NCBI RefSeq assembly: GCF_030435805.1 | Contig: NC_081308.1 | Coordinates: 131,360,936 to 131,424,935, forward strand | DNA: 64,000 nt | Origin: Mustela lutreola | Taxonomy: Eukaryota; Chordata; Mammalia; Carnivora; Mustelidae | Direction of reading: 5' to 3' | Made by a program: the position numbers and the translations under genes | Notes under the pieces: model-generated | Databases searched by the model: none | What the model was told of the DNA's origin: nothing | Seen by the model: the letters and a program-made list of their open reading frames with translations, nothing else | Shown: piece by piece, positions 20,701 through 36,707 of the stretch | How positions within the stretch are numbered: the stretch's first letter is position 1 | Layout of the letters: every line of letters starts with the position of its first letter

Positions 20701-23700
20701 CCGGCCCTCTCGCCACCCATTGCCTGGGGAGCCTGAGACCCACATGCCGACCCAATGGCCCCTGGCCCTACAGGTGTACCCCCAAGGGCCAGTGTGGGCG
20801 GGCAGCCCAGGCCAACCAGTGGCTGTGGAGCTACAAGGACGGCCACTGCCCGCACGTCCAGAGCTTGCTGCCAGCCCACCGCCCCCGCCAGGAGCAGGGC
20901 CAGGTGAGCTGCCACTGCTGCCCACCTGTGGGGGCCGCCCACACACTGCCCCCATCGCCTTCCTCCTCTCCCGCTGCCTCTGCTCCTACCCCGCTGTGCC
21001 CGAGCTCCCTCTCCTTTGCTGACACCCACGACATCCGCCTACCGAGGAGCCTCTGCCTGCTCTGTTTTCCTTGACGTGTGTCCCAGGTCACCTTGTCTGT
21101 CCCCCGGCTGCCCACCCTGGCCATGGATGAATACTTCCATTGTGCCTTTGGGGACTATGACAGCTTGGCTCACGTGGAAGGGCCCCACGTAGCCTGCGTC
21201 ACCCCTCCCGAAGACCAGCTGCCGCTGAACCCTCCAGGCAGAGGTGAGGAGCCCCTGGGGCCGGGGGCCAGGGGCCGGGGCAGGAGCTGGAGGGGCAGGA
21301 GCCCCGTGACCCGCCCTGCCACCACCGTCCCCTCCCAGACCACGTCACCTTGCCCCTGGCTCTGATGTTTGAGGATGTGGCCGTGGCTACCACCAACTTC
21401 TCCTTCTATGACTGCAGTGCCGTCCAGGCCTTAGAGGCGGCAGCCCCGTGAGTGCTGGGCCTGGCGGCTGGGGAGGGCTGGCAAGCCCACAGGGCACCCG
21501 GCCTGAGCATCCCCCTGCTCCTCCAGGTGCCGTGCTTGTGTGGGCAGCCTCTGGCGCTGCCACTGGTGCTCCCAGAGCAGCCGCTGTGTGTATGGGGAGC
21601 ACTGCCCTGAGGGCGAGGACACCATCTACAGTGTCCAGGAGGTGGGTGGGCCCCGCCCCGCTGCCGCCGCGCACCCACCCCATGTGTGCCCTGCCCAGCC
21701 CCTTCTCCTGCCAAAGGGCTAAAGTGTCTCCTTTCCGCAGGTGGATGTCCCGGTGCGTGGCCCAGGGGCTTGTCCCCGGGTGGAGGGCCTGGCCGGTCCC
21801 CTCCTAGTGCCTGTGGGCTGGGAGAGCCGTTTGGCCCTGCGTGTGCGGAACCTTCAGCATTTCGGAGTGAGCGGGGGGTGCAGATAGGGAGGGCTGGTGG
21901 GGGGCGCTGACCGCGTCCAGGCTCCTGACAGTGCCCACTCCCAGAGCCCGCCTGCCTCCTACCACTGCTGGCTGGAGCTGCCCGGGGAACTTCGAAGGCT
22001 GCCGGCCTCTCTGGAGGAGATGGCGGGGGACGTGGGCCTCATCCACTGCCAGGCCCAGCAGGTGTGTGGCCGCCCAGCAGCCTCTCCTGCCCCTGGCTGC
22101 TCTCTGCGGCCCTCATGCCCCCACACCTGTTGCCTCCCAGATTGTTCTTTGCCCTCCACATCTTGTCGCCCCTCACAAGGCAGGCTCTGTGCACCCCAGC
22201 CTCTGCCCTAGGCTTGCAGTCCGGTGGGAGACATGGGCACTGAACTAGGGCACCCATTCTGGGAGGAGTGTCGGGAGGAGGCAGGGGTCGGGGTTGTCCG
22301 GAGTTGGGCTCGGCCTGACCCCACCCTCTGCCCATAGTTCCGCCCCTCCATGGCGCAGCGGGAGCTCCCGGTGCCCATCTATGTCACCCGGGGCGAGGGC
22401 CAACGGCTGGACAACGCCCACACTCTCCATGGTGAGCTTGGGGGCGGCAGGGGCGGGTAGGACTTGGTGTGGGGCAGGGGGCGGTGCCTCAGCGCCCTGC
22501 CTGACCTTCCTCAGTGACCCTGTACGACTGCGCCATGGACCACCCTGACTGCAGCCGCTGCCAGGCAGCCAGTGGGAGTCTGGGCTGCGTGTGGTGCAGC
22601 CACGGCCAGCCTTCCTGTCGCTATGGTCCTCTGTGCCCCCCTGGGGCCGTGGAGCTGCTGTGTCCCACTCCCAGCATTGACACAGTGAGCCCCCAGCCTC
22701 CTACCTCCTCCCCATCGGCCCCGCCCCTCCCCCTCCCACTGTACTAACCCCACCTGGGTCAGACCCACCTGCTCAGGCCCCCAGGCCCCGGCAGCTCAGT
22801 TCCGCCCCAGGCTGGCTGGTGGGGTACCCCCACGGCAGAGCAGATGTGGGTTCGGGCCACCCTTCCTTGCTGCAGGTCGAGCCCCTAACCGGGCCCCCCG
22901 AGGGCGGCTTGGCCCTCACCATCCAGGGCTCCAACCTGGGCCGGGACTTTGCTGAAGTACAAGATGCCGTGAAGGTGGCTGGCCGCCCCTGCAGCCCGGA
23001 GCCCTCTCTCTACCGCACCTCTGCCCGGTGAGCCATCCAAGCTGCCGGCAACTGAGGGACGCCCTCCCGCCCGGGGAAGCCGTCACAGAGCGGCTACCCA
23101 GAGAAGGGGAGCTTGCAGCCAAGAAATGTGGGCCTGGGTCAGAAGCGCCAAAGGAAGATGAGCCGGGCGAAGGAAGTGGGGGCTGGCAGTGAGAGGAGGT
23201 GGCAGCGGGGTAGAGGGGGGAGTTCTGGGCGGTGGCTGGTGGGCGGGTGGCCCCCAGCTCCTGCTGAAGACGGGTCTGGTCCACGGGAGGAGCCCTGAGC
23301 AGCTCCCAGGCCTCCCTTCTCCAGGATTGTGTGTGTGACGGCTCCTGCCCCCAGTGGCACCACAGGGCCCATCCAAGTGGCCATTAAGAACCGGCCACCA
23401 GGCATCTCAACCCAGCATTTCACCTACCAGGTCAGCACCCACCCCAGAGTGGTTCCCACGCGGGACATAGGAGGGAGGAGGAGGAGGGAAACTAAGTGAG
23501 GATTTCAAAGTTGGCCCCAGGTAGCAGGAAGAGCTGGCACGTGTCCAGAAGGAAAACCAGGTGATCTGTCTGAGTGATCATCCCGGCCACCGAGTGGAGG
23601 ACAGGCCACGGACACCAGTGGGGCAGTGGAAGCAGCCAGTGCGGCAGGCGGGTGGGACCGAGGGAGAACGGGGACACCTTGAGGCCGAAGCCGGGAAGTG

Positions 23701-26700
23701 CAGGGGGGCAGGGCAGAGCAGTGCCAGGAGTCCGGCAGCACCCCAAGTTGGCCATTGGATCTCAGGATTTAGAGTTCGGGGCGGGGGGGCTGGGAGGAGT
23801 AAGCTGTGGCAGAGGAAGAAGCCATCCTGAGGGGCAGAGACGCGGTGAGGAGAGACAAGCCCCTCTCGAGGCTTCTGGGAGGAGGGTGCGGTCAGCCACG
23901 GCCCACGGGATAAAGCCCTTGCACCTTGGGGCCCGGAGCCTAAGGGAGCAAGTGTCCGGCACTCCAACCTGCTCTGTCCCTCAGGACCCCATCCTGCTGA
24001 GCCTGAGTCCCCAGTGGGGCCCCCAGGCGGGGGGTACCCAGCTCACTATCCACGGGCAGCACCTTCAGACAGGGGGCGACATCAGTGCCTTCGTGGGTGA
24101 ACAGCCCTGTCCCATGTGAGTATCTCTCCTGTCAGCTGGGGTTATCCTTGGGGGCCTCATGACCCCCTTGTGTACATGGAGGCAGTGGGCTCAGGGCTCC
24201 CTAAGGCCCCCACCAAAGTCCAAGAGAAACGGCCCCTGTGCCCTAATAGTCTCTGCCCTCACTGAGGGAGGCAACGTGGGTCTCTGGTTGGGTAGCCAGG
24301 CCTGGGCTAGAGCTCAAGATGCCAGAGCCGTTCGCCCCTGCCCCCGCAGCCAGGAGCCGGTGTGTCCTGAAGCCATCGTGTGCCACACCATGTCCCAGGC
24401 TAGCCCAGGAGAAGCTGTGGTTCGCGTGGTCTTCGGCCACGCCCAGCGCACGCTGCTCGCCAGCCCCTTCCAGTACACGGCCAACCCCCAGCTTGTGGGT
24501 GCCGAGCCGAGCGTCAGCTTCCGGGGGTGAGGACCGGGTTGGCGCTCCAGGCGGCCTCTGCTCCTTCCCCGGGGAGGTGGGGCTGGGCCGGGCTGCCTGC
24601 CACCCGTTTGGCTGCTGACTGCGACCCAACGCAGGGGCGGGCGGCTGATCCGCGTCAGGGGCACCGGCCTGGACGTGGTGCAGCAGCCCCTGCTGTCCGT
24701 GTGGCTGGAGGCGACAGCAGAGGTGCAGGCGCGGGGAGCCCGGCCCCCAGATCCCAGCCCGAGGAGGAGCTGCGGGGCCCCTGCCGCGGCCCCCCAGGCT
24801 TGTATCCCGCTCGAGGGGGGCTTGCTGCAGGTGAGCACCCCACCGGCAGGCAGCGGGGCCGGTCGCGCCTGGGGGGCGGGGGCGCGGGGTGCAGATGGGG
24901 GGCCATTTTGCCCCCCCCCCCCGGGAGCGAGCGAGGAAGCCCCAGCTCACCCCTCCTCATCCCGGGTCCCGCTGCCTCGCAGTGCTCCACGGTCTGTTCC
25001 GTCAACTCGTCCAGCCTCCTGGTGTGCCACAGCCCCGCCGTGCCAGACGGGGCGCGCCTGCGGCGGGTCTTCTTCGCCCTGGACAATGTGCACATAGACT
25101 TCGCCAGAGCCAGCGGGGGCCAGGACTTCCTGTACCAGCCCAACCCCCGTCTAGCCCCCCTCAGCCGCGAGGAGCCCGCCCGCCCCTATCGTGTCAAGCC
25201 GGGCAACGTCCTGGATGTGGAGGTGAGCGCTTCTACGGGCCGCCTCTGCGTGGGGACCACGGGCAGGGGCCGCACCACCCCTCCACCCCCCCACTCCCCC
25301 CACCCCCGCTCAGGCCCCTGCTTTCTGTCCCAGGGCCAGGGCCTCAACCTGGGCATCAGCAAGGAGGAAGTGCGCGTGCACATCGGTGACGGCGAGTGCC
25401 TGGTGAAGACACTCACACTCACCCACCTGTACTGTGAGCCGCCGCCCCGGGCCCCGCAGCCCACCAACGGCTCGGGGACCCTGCCGCAGTTCGTGGTGAG
25501 GGGGGGCTCCGGGCACAGAGGTGGCTGGGCACTAGAGCCCCAGAGCCCCCCCCCCCCCACTCAGGAGCCCTGCCCACCCCCCGCCCCAGGTTCAGATGGG
25601 CAACGTGCGCCTGGCCCTGGGCCCTGTCCAGTACGAGACCGAGCCCGCCCTGTCTGCCTTCCCTATAGAGGCCCAGGTGGGCCTGGGCATGGGCGCTGCC
25701 GTGCTCATCGCCGCCGTCCTGCTGCTCAGCCTCATGTACAGGTGAGAGGCCCCTCCCCGTCATGCCTGTGCCCACCACCCTCCTCACTTTCAGAAAGGTG
25801 CACCAAGGCCGGCCTCCATGCCCCAGCCACCCTGGCTTGGTGGCCTCGGGCTCCCTGCCGGCTTGGGCCTGTGGCTAACACCTGATCCCTGGGACGCAGG
25901 CACAAGAGCAAGCAGGCCCTGCGGGACTATCAGAAGGTTCTGGTGCAGCTGGAGAACCTAGAGATCGGTGTGGGCGACCAGTGCCGCAAGGAGTTCACAG
26001 GTGGGGAGAGGGCAACAGGGAGGGGGACAGAGGACCCACCTGGGCCTGAGCCCACACATCAGTGTCTCCTGGTCCGCAGACCTGATGACCGAGATGACTG
26101 ACCTCAGCAGCGACCTGGAGGCCAGTGGGATCCCCTTCCTGGACTACCACACCTATGCCGAGCGCGTCTTCTTCCCAGGGCATGGCAGCTGCCCATTGCA
26201 GCCTGCCCTCGAGGGGCCTGGGGAAGACGCCCGCCGTGTCCCTGTGCGCCAGGGCCTCACGCAGCTCTCCAACCTGCTCAACAGCAAGCTCTTCCTCCTC
26301 ACAGTGAGGGCTGTGCGGGCGGGCGGGGGGCCTGGAGGGGTGCAGGCCGGGCCGTGCGGTGGGGCTGGGTGGGCACAAAGGCAGGGCGCTGCGTGGGGCG
26401 CCCCTGAGTGCCAGCGCCCTGCCCCCCAGCTCATCCGCACCCTGGAGGGGCAGCCTGGCTTCTCCCAGCGGGACCGCTGCCACGTGGCCTCCTTGCTGTC
26501 CCTGGCATTGCACGGGAAGCTGGAGTACCTGACCGACATCCTGCGGACACTGCTCAGTGACCTGGCCGCTCACTACGTGCAGAGGAACCCCAAGCTCATG
26601 CTGCGCAGGTTGGCGTGCCCTGCCATGCACTCCAGAAGCGGGGTGGGGGGGTCTCCCCATGGAGCAGGGGTGGGTGGGGCAGGTGGGAGGGAGGTAGACG

Positions 26701-29700
26701 GGCCTCCTTACCATGAACAGGGGGCACAAAGGGCTGACAGGTGGAAAAGCTCAGCCCAGGGGCGGGGGCGGGGGCCCTGCAGCACCCGCTCTCTCACCTG
26801 GGGCCCACTCCCGTCAGGACGGAGACCATGGTGGAAAAGCTGCTGACCAACTGGCTGTCCATCTGCCTCTACGCCTTCCTGAAGGTGGGGGTCAGCCCGG
26901 CTGACGCCTTCTCCCCTCAATTCCTTTCACAGCTGCCACCTGTAGTCCCACTAACCTGGGCCCCCTGTCCCCCCAGGGGCCCTGGGGTGTGAGCCCTCCG
27001 GGAGGGCTGGGTGTGAGGTTGGGCCGGCCGTCCTCCCTGCGAGCAGCCTGTCCCGTCGTGCCCGCTGCAGGAGGTGGCCGGGGAGCCGCTGTACCTGCTC
27101 CTGCGGGCCATACAGTACCAGGTGGACAAGGGCCCCGTGGACGCCGTGACGGGCAAGGCCAAAAGGACCCTGAACGACAGCCGCCTGCTTCGGGAGGACG
27201 TGGACTTCCGGCCCCTGACGCTGATGGTGTTGGTGGGCCCCGGGGCCAGCGGGGCAGCAGGGAGCAGCGCCACGCAGCGCGTGCCCGCGCGGGTTCTCGA
27301 CACAGACACCATCACCCAGGTCAAAGAGAAGGTGCTGGACCAAGTCTACAAGGGCACCCCCTTCTCTCAGAGGCCCTCAGTGCACGTCCTAGATCTCGGT
27401 GAGAGAACCTACCCGCCCATCCCTGCCTGGGGCTGTCCCCACCTGCAGGTGCTCAGCCCTGCACTGCCCCGGCAGGGAGGGGGAGGGAGGCTGGGGGTGG
27501 GGGTGGTTGGGGGAAGAGGGGAGCTTGGGCCCTGTCACCCTGAATGCACCACCAGTGCAGCCTCGGGGCACAGACTGCAGGCTCACTGGCTTCCCCGGGC
27601 GCCCCCAGAGTGGCGCTCGGGCCTTGCTGGCCACCTAACCCTGTCCGATGAGGACCTGACCTCGGTGACCCAGAACCGCTGGAAGAGACTTAACACCCTG
27701 CAGCACTACAAGGTGCCGGGCGGCCGGGGGCTGGGGGGTTGCCCCCACCTCCGCATCAGCCAGGGAAGGAGCCCAGCCTCCGCTCGCCTTCCCGCCAGGT
27801 CCCAGACGGAGCCACCGTGGGGCTCATCCCCCAGCTGCACAACGGACGTGCTGTCTCCCAGAGCCTGGCCCAGAGCTGCCCCTTGGGGGAGAGTGAGTCT
27901 TATGGCCCCAGGGCTCAAAGCAGGCAGGTGGGAGTCCCAGTCCTGCTGTCCACCTTGCCTGGGTGTCCCCCACATCTTGCCAGGGGGCGAGCACAACCTC
28001 TAGGCTAGGCCAGGGACCTGAGGCGGATGAGGGCAGCAGCTTGACCTGGTTGGGGAGCTCTGGGACCCCGGGGTGTTGAGCTGAGCTCTTTCGCCCCTGC
28101 TTTCCACGTCTCCCGCTGCCCTGCCTCGCCCGGCTAGGTGAGCGGGTTGGGCGTCCCCAGCCAGTGGTGTGGGACAGGGGACAGGGGCTGAGGACTGAGG
28201 CCAGACTTCTGGGCCCTCAGACGTTCCCATGCTAGAGGACGGTGAGGAGGGTGGGGTCCGCCTCTGGCACCTGGTGAAAGCCGCCGAGGAGCCAGAAGGA
28301 GCTAAGGCGCGGCGAGGCAGCCTGCGGGAGCGGGACCGGGAGCGGGCGCGGGCCAAGGCGATCCCGGAGATCTACCTCACCCGCCTGCTGTCCATGAAGG
28401 TTGGTGTGGCTGGGGAGCTGCGCTGCAGGGGAGCCCCCTGGTTGGGAGGGCCCGTGGGGATGGGGGCTGGGACTGAGCTGGGGGGAGGGTGTGGTCCTGA
28501 GAGCTAGTGTGGTAGCCTGAGTCCCCGGGGAAGCGTGGCCCTGGCCCACACCGGGCTCCCACAGCGCGCACCCTGCCTTCCAGGGCACGCTGCAGAAGTT
28601 CGTGGATGACACCTTCCAGGCCATCCTCAGCGTGAACAGGCCCGTGCCCATCGCCGTGAAGTACCTGTTCGACCTCCTGGACGAGCTGGCGGGCAAGCAC
28701 GGCATCGAGGACCCGGAGACCCTGCACATCTGGAAGACCAACAGGTACCAGCGCGCGCGTGCGCGGAGCTCGAAGGACAGGCGGAGCCCGGGAGGGTAAG
28801 GCCGGCCGCGCTGGGGGCGGGGCCACAGGTCCAGGACGGGAGCCCAAGCTTGGTGGCATCCGCCCTGCATTTCTGACATGGACATGTCAGACAGCCCCCC
28901 GCGGGACTCGGGTACGGCACGGCCAATGATGCGCGCGGCGGGCCTGTGTCCCCAGCCTGCTGCTGCGGTTCTGGGTGAACGCCCTGAAGAAGCCACAGCT
29001 CATCTTTGACGTGCGGGTGTCGGACAACGTGGACGCCGTCCTCGCCGTCATCGCCCAGACCTTCATCGACTCGTGCACCGTCTCCGAGCATAAAGTGGGC
29101 AGGGTAAGCGCAGAGCTGGCATCGGCAGCCCGAGGCCCAAGGAGGAAGGGCTCAGGGAGGAAGCCACAGATCTCTCCACAGAACTCCCCGAGCCGGGCTG
29201 GGGAGGTGGGCGGGCCGCGGGGCACTGGCGGTGCGGTCAGGGGGACAGGGCCGGAGCTCCCCCCGCCTCCCCGCTCAGGCCCACTCCTACCCGGAGCAGG
29301 ATTCCCCGGTGAACAAACTGCTCTATGCCCGCGAGATCCCTCGCTACAAGCAGATGGTGGAGAGGTGAGTGTTGGGACGGCGGGGCTGGGGGGCGGGGCT
29401 TCCCGCCTTGCCCGCCCCTAACCGGGTCTCCGCCGCCAGATACTACTCCGACATCCGCCAGAGCTCGGCCGCGAGCTATCAGGAGATGAACTCGGCGCTG
29501 GCTGAGCTCTCCGGCGTAAGGCATAGCCCAGGGGGCACAGCCCTCCGCCTCGCGGTGCGCGCGGGGGTGGGGGTGGGCTTTAAGGTCCGGGGCTGAGCCT
29601 CACCCCTCCAATGTGCGGTCCCCAGAACTACGCCTCTGCTACCCACTGCCTGGAGGCTCTGCAGGAACTGTACAAGCACATCCACAGGTATTATGACCAG

Positions 29701-30088
29701 GTGAGGCCCGGCGGCCGGGAGGGGGAGGGGACGCCCCATGAGCCCGGAGGGAGGCCCCGGAATCTCCCTGGGGCTGGAAGGAGGTGTCTAGGCCCCTGTG
29801 GGCAGAAGAGGAGGGGGAAGAGCTGCGGCCTCCGTCCAGATGCGGGGGGGGGGGGGCGGGGGGCAGCTGGGTCGGCCCCAACGATCCCTAAGCCACTGCT
29901 GAGATGGTCCAGGGCTGCCCAGCCCTGGGCTACAGGCTGAGGGCAGAGGTCTCAGACAGGGCACCCTTCTGTGCCCTGGGCAGATCATCAGTGCCCTGGA
30001 GGAGGACCCCGTGGCTCAGAAGATGCAGCTGGCCTGCCGCCTGCAGCAGGTCGCTGCCCTGGTGGAGAACAAGGTGACTGACCTGTGA
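17717..30088 (+). CDS. PLXNB3: plexin-B3, 34 coding exons
   Basis: Single-pass semaphorin receptor (ligand Sema5A); it signals through its cytoplasmic GTPase-activating region in axon guidance and cell migration. The product is 1,894 residues: signal peptide (from [16 protein letters not shown]), Sema domain (about 35-445), PSI domain from about 449 ([10 protein letters not shown]), further PSI and IPT repeats, a membrane helix at about 1240-1259, then the split GAP with its Rho-binding region, ending ENKVTDL. The ATG at 17717 opens a typical signal peptide just inside the first coding exon. Exons: 17704-18751, 19147-19326, 19965-20093, 20182-20282, 20774-20903, 21087-21243, 21339-21447, 21527-21641, 21741-21866, 21945-22061, 22338-22431, 22515-22684, 22876-23027, 23325-23430, 23985-24115, 24350-24526, 24635-24830, 24983-25222, 25334-25495, 25590-25741, 25900-26000, 26080-26303, 26430-26608, 26818-26884, 27071-27398, 27609-27712, 27799-27892, 28221-28399, 28584-28744, 28956-29103, 29300-29364, 29440-29515, 29626-29700, 29984-30088. 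All phases join (5,685 nt) and all introns are GT-AG. Identity comes from remembered mammalian plexin-B3. Confidence 0.97.
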
Positions 30089-30393
30089 ACACCGAACCCC
30101 ACGGACACCTGAGGCCCAGCAGCCCCAGCAGGAGCAAGCAGGAGCCCCCAGCACAGTGCCTGAGGACCCCCAGTGGGAGCCGGCAGCTGAGGAGGGGCTG
30201 AGGAGAGCGGCTGGGGCGCTGCCCGCCAGGGGTCTCCCTGAGGTCTCGGCCTCCACCTGTGCCTCACCCCGCATTGCCCCGCCCGGACTACTTTCTGATT
30301 TATAGTAACCCTCACCTCTTCCCCCCACCTCCCCACTGTATTTATTTGCTTGCTAGAGAATCACATCTGGAAATAAAATAGAAATACATCTTT
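30089..30393 (+). other. PLXNB3: PLXNB3 3' UTR
   Basis: About 300 bases follow the stop, ending after the AATAAA signal at 30372-30377. The exact cleavage site is estimated. Confidence 0.8.
30372..30377 (+). terminator. PLXNB3: PLXNB3 polyadenylation signal
   Basis: Canonical AATAAA 284 bases after the stop codon, in an A/T-rich stretch that contrasts with the GC-rich surroundings. Confidence 0.85.
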
Positions 30394-31780
30394 TTAGAAA
30401 AAGCCCAGTGCCCAGCCCCTGCCTTTGCCTGCGCAGTGCTCCCTTGCTTGGCCTTCCCCTCCGCCCCATGGCTACGACTTGTGCCTGAGGAAGAGGAGTC
30501 ATCCGGCGCTCCCAGGCCTTGCTCTCCCCTCTCCCCTCTCCTCCCCTGGCCCACCCCCTCCATGTATGCCCACCCCACCCGACCAGTTCTTTCCTGGCCC
30601 AGGGCTGACAGAACCAAGCATCTCCTACCTTGGGCTAAACACAATCACTGCCAAGGCCCCTCTGCTTCTGACTCCCTGACAGTCCCCAGCTGGCCTCCTG
30701 CCTCCACACTGTGTCCTCCTGGCCACAGCCAGAGCGCTCTTTCTAAAGAGAAAAGTGCCCCTCAGCCTTCATGGGTCTCTCACACCAGTGCCGATGGGTG
30801 CTGGATAGGACCCGCAGCTGCCCAAGGCCTCCCCATCTCTCCCCCAACCCCAGCCACTCTGTGGCCCAAGAGGTCTCCGGTCCATCAGGCTATAGGCCTT
30901 GCACCAGCCACGCCCTGCACCACCCCAGAAGCTCACCCCCCTTTCTGGAGAGCCGAGTCTTCCTGGCCCCATGTTAGAGCCGTGGGCTTGTTGGGTCGCC
31001 GAGGACAGGCCCAGGGTGCATGGTTCCCTGTGCCTCCCACAAGGAGGTGGAAGGGAGGCCGCACGGTGTCAGCGCTAGGGTCCTGAGCGGGCAGGTTCCC
31101 AGGCTTTGACACTGTTCAGGCACCTCTGCTGGGAGGGACCAGCTGCCTTCAGCTCATGTCCCTGACTCATTCATCCAGAATCCCCAGTGACACACGTTCA
31201 GGGAGAAGACAGGGACCTGCCTGTCTAATGGGTCAATGACCATGGGAGAAGTGGGAACCCCACTGAGAGGGGGCAGGGAATGGGGTACTCATGGGAATGG
31301 GAAGAGTCACCTCTGGAAAGGCTACCACAAGGGCCAAGCAAGAAGCCAGATACTGTTCCAAAAGTGTCACTGGTGCTGTAGGGCATATGCAGGGCGGGCC
31401 GAGGAGGGCTCCACCTGAGGACCAGGTTTTCCACTGCCCCCTCAGCTGACTCCAGCTCTGGAGTGTGAGGACTCGTCCTGGGAAGCACGTTGCTGACACG
31501 TCCCCACTCAGTAGGCCTCCTCTGCCACCCCTGGGCCACAGGGGCTTAGCCTAGGGCCTGGGTTGCTACATCCTCGAGTTGGTGTCCCCCTTGGTGGGGG
31601 GGGGCTGAGCACGGAGCGGTTGTACTCATCCCCACCACGGCCCCCTAGGCCAGCCCCGGGGCGGAGGCGGCTGGGGGGCGGCTGGGAGGCGGCTGGTCCT
31701 GGGGGACAGGTTGTCCCGGGCCATGGTGGCCGCACCATGGTGGCCGCACCGTCTCCTCCCCGCCACATACCTTGCCCACA
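30394..31780. other. PLXNB3-SRPK3 intergenic spacer with L2-like relic
   Basis: No gene is seen. About 30690-30950 resembles L2 (CCACAGCCAGAGCGCTCTTT, then GGCCTTGCACCAGCCACGCC) but is diverged. Nearer SRPK3, GGTGGCCGCACC occurs twice close together, at about 31727-31750. Confidence 0.45.
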
Positions 31781-31786
31781 GCCGAG

Positions 31787-31840
31787 CAGCTGGGAGGCTA
31801 TTTATAAAGGCGGGTGAGATCAGCGGCCGAGGCTATAAAT
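31787..31840 (+). promoter_or_regulatory. SRPK3: SRPK3 muscle promoter: E-box, MEF2 site, TATA
   Basis: An E-box CAGCTG (31787-31792) is followed by CTATTTATAA (31798-31807), a perfect match to the MEF2 consensus YTAWWWWTAR, and by a TATA element TATAAAT (31834-31840). The TATA is 71 bases before the ATG, so transcription probably starts near 31865. Published work on the mouse orthologue describes SRPK3 as a muscle-specific kinase under MEF2 control, which fits this layout. Confidence 0.75.
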
Positions 31841-31910
31841 GCGCGGGCCGCAGCCGGGCCCCACAGGAGCAGCCGCCTGGGGCGCGGGAGCTGCAGGCCG
31901 CGGGGCCGGG

Positions 31911-36322
<4,412 letters not shown>

Positions 36323-36545
36323 GCCCCACCCGGGCTCACCCTCAAGCCCCTCCCAGTGCCTTCAGGGAAAGCGGGACACCTCCTGCTACCCCCAGCTGCC
36401 CTCCTCCCCGCTACTAGGCGTCAGCTTCCTCCCGGCCCCACCGCAGGGCAGAGAGATGCTGGAGCCAGGCCCATGGTTCGGAACTCATTCTGCCCCTAAC
36501 CCTCACCAAGGGCCCCCAGTGGGAAGCGTGCGCATTTCTTTTCTT

Positions 36546-36551
36546 AATAAA
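36546..36551 (+). terminator. SRPK3: SRPK3 polyadenylation signal
   Basis: AATAAA 224 bases after the SRPK3 stop. Cleavage is expected near 36565-36570, just before the end of the convergent IDH3G. Confidence 0.88.
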
Positions 36552-36626
36552 GTGTGAACTGAAACGTAGGCATCCTGGAGTGACAGGAGCACAGCAACCG
36601 AGGCTGAGACCAGGGAGGGAAGCGGA

Positions 36627-36632
36627 TTTATT
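36627..36632 (-). terminator. IDH3G: IDH3G polyadenylation signal
   Basis: TTTATT on the plus strand (AATAAA on the minus), 76 bases after the IDH3G stop. Cleavage is expected near 36608-36615. Confidence 0.88.
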
Positions 36633-36707
36633 CCGGGGCTGCCCACCAAACCGGCGAAAAAGCTGGGGCGGCAGAGGGGATGCACGGAGGCGGTCCCGGG
36701 GGACGGC

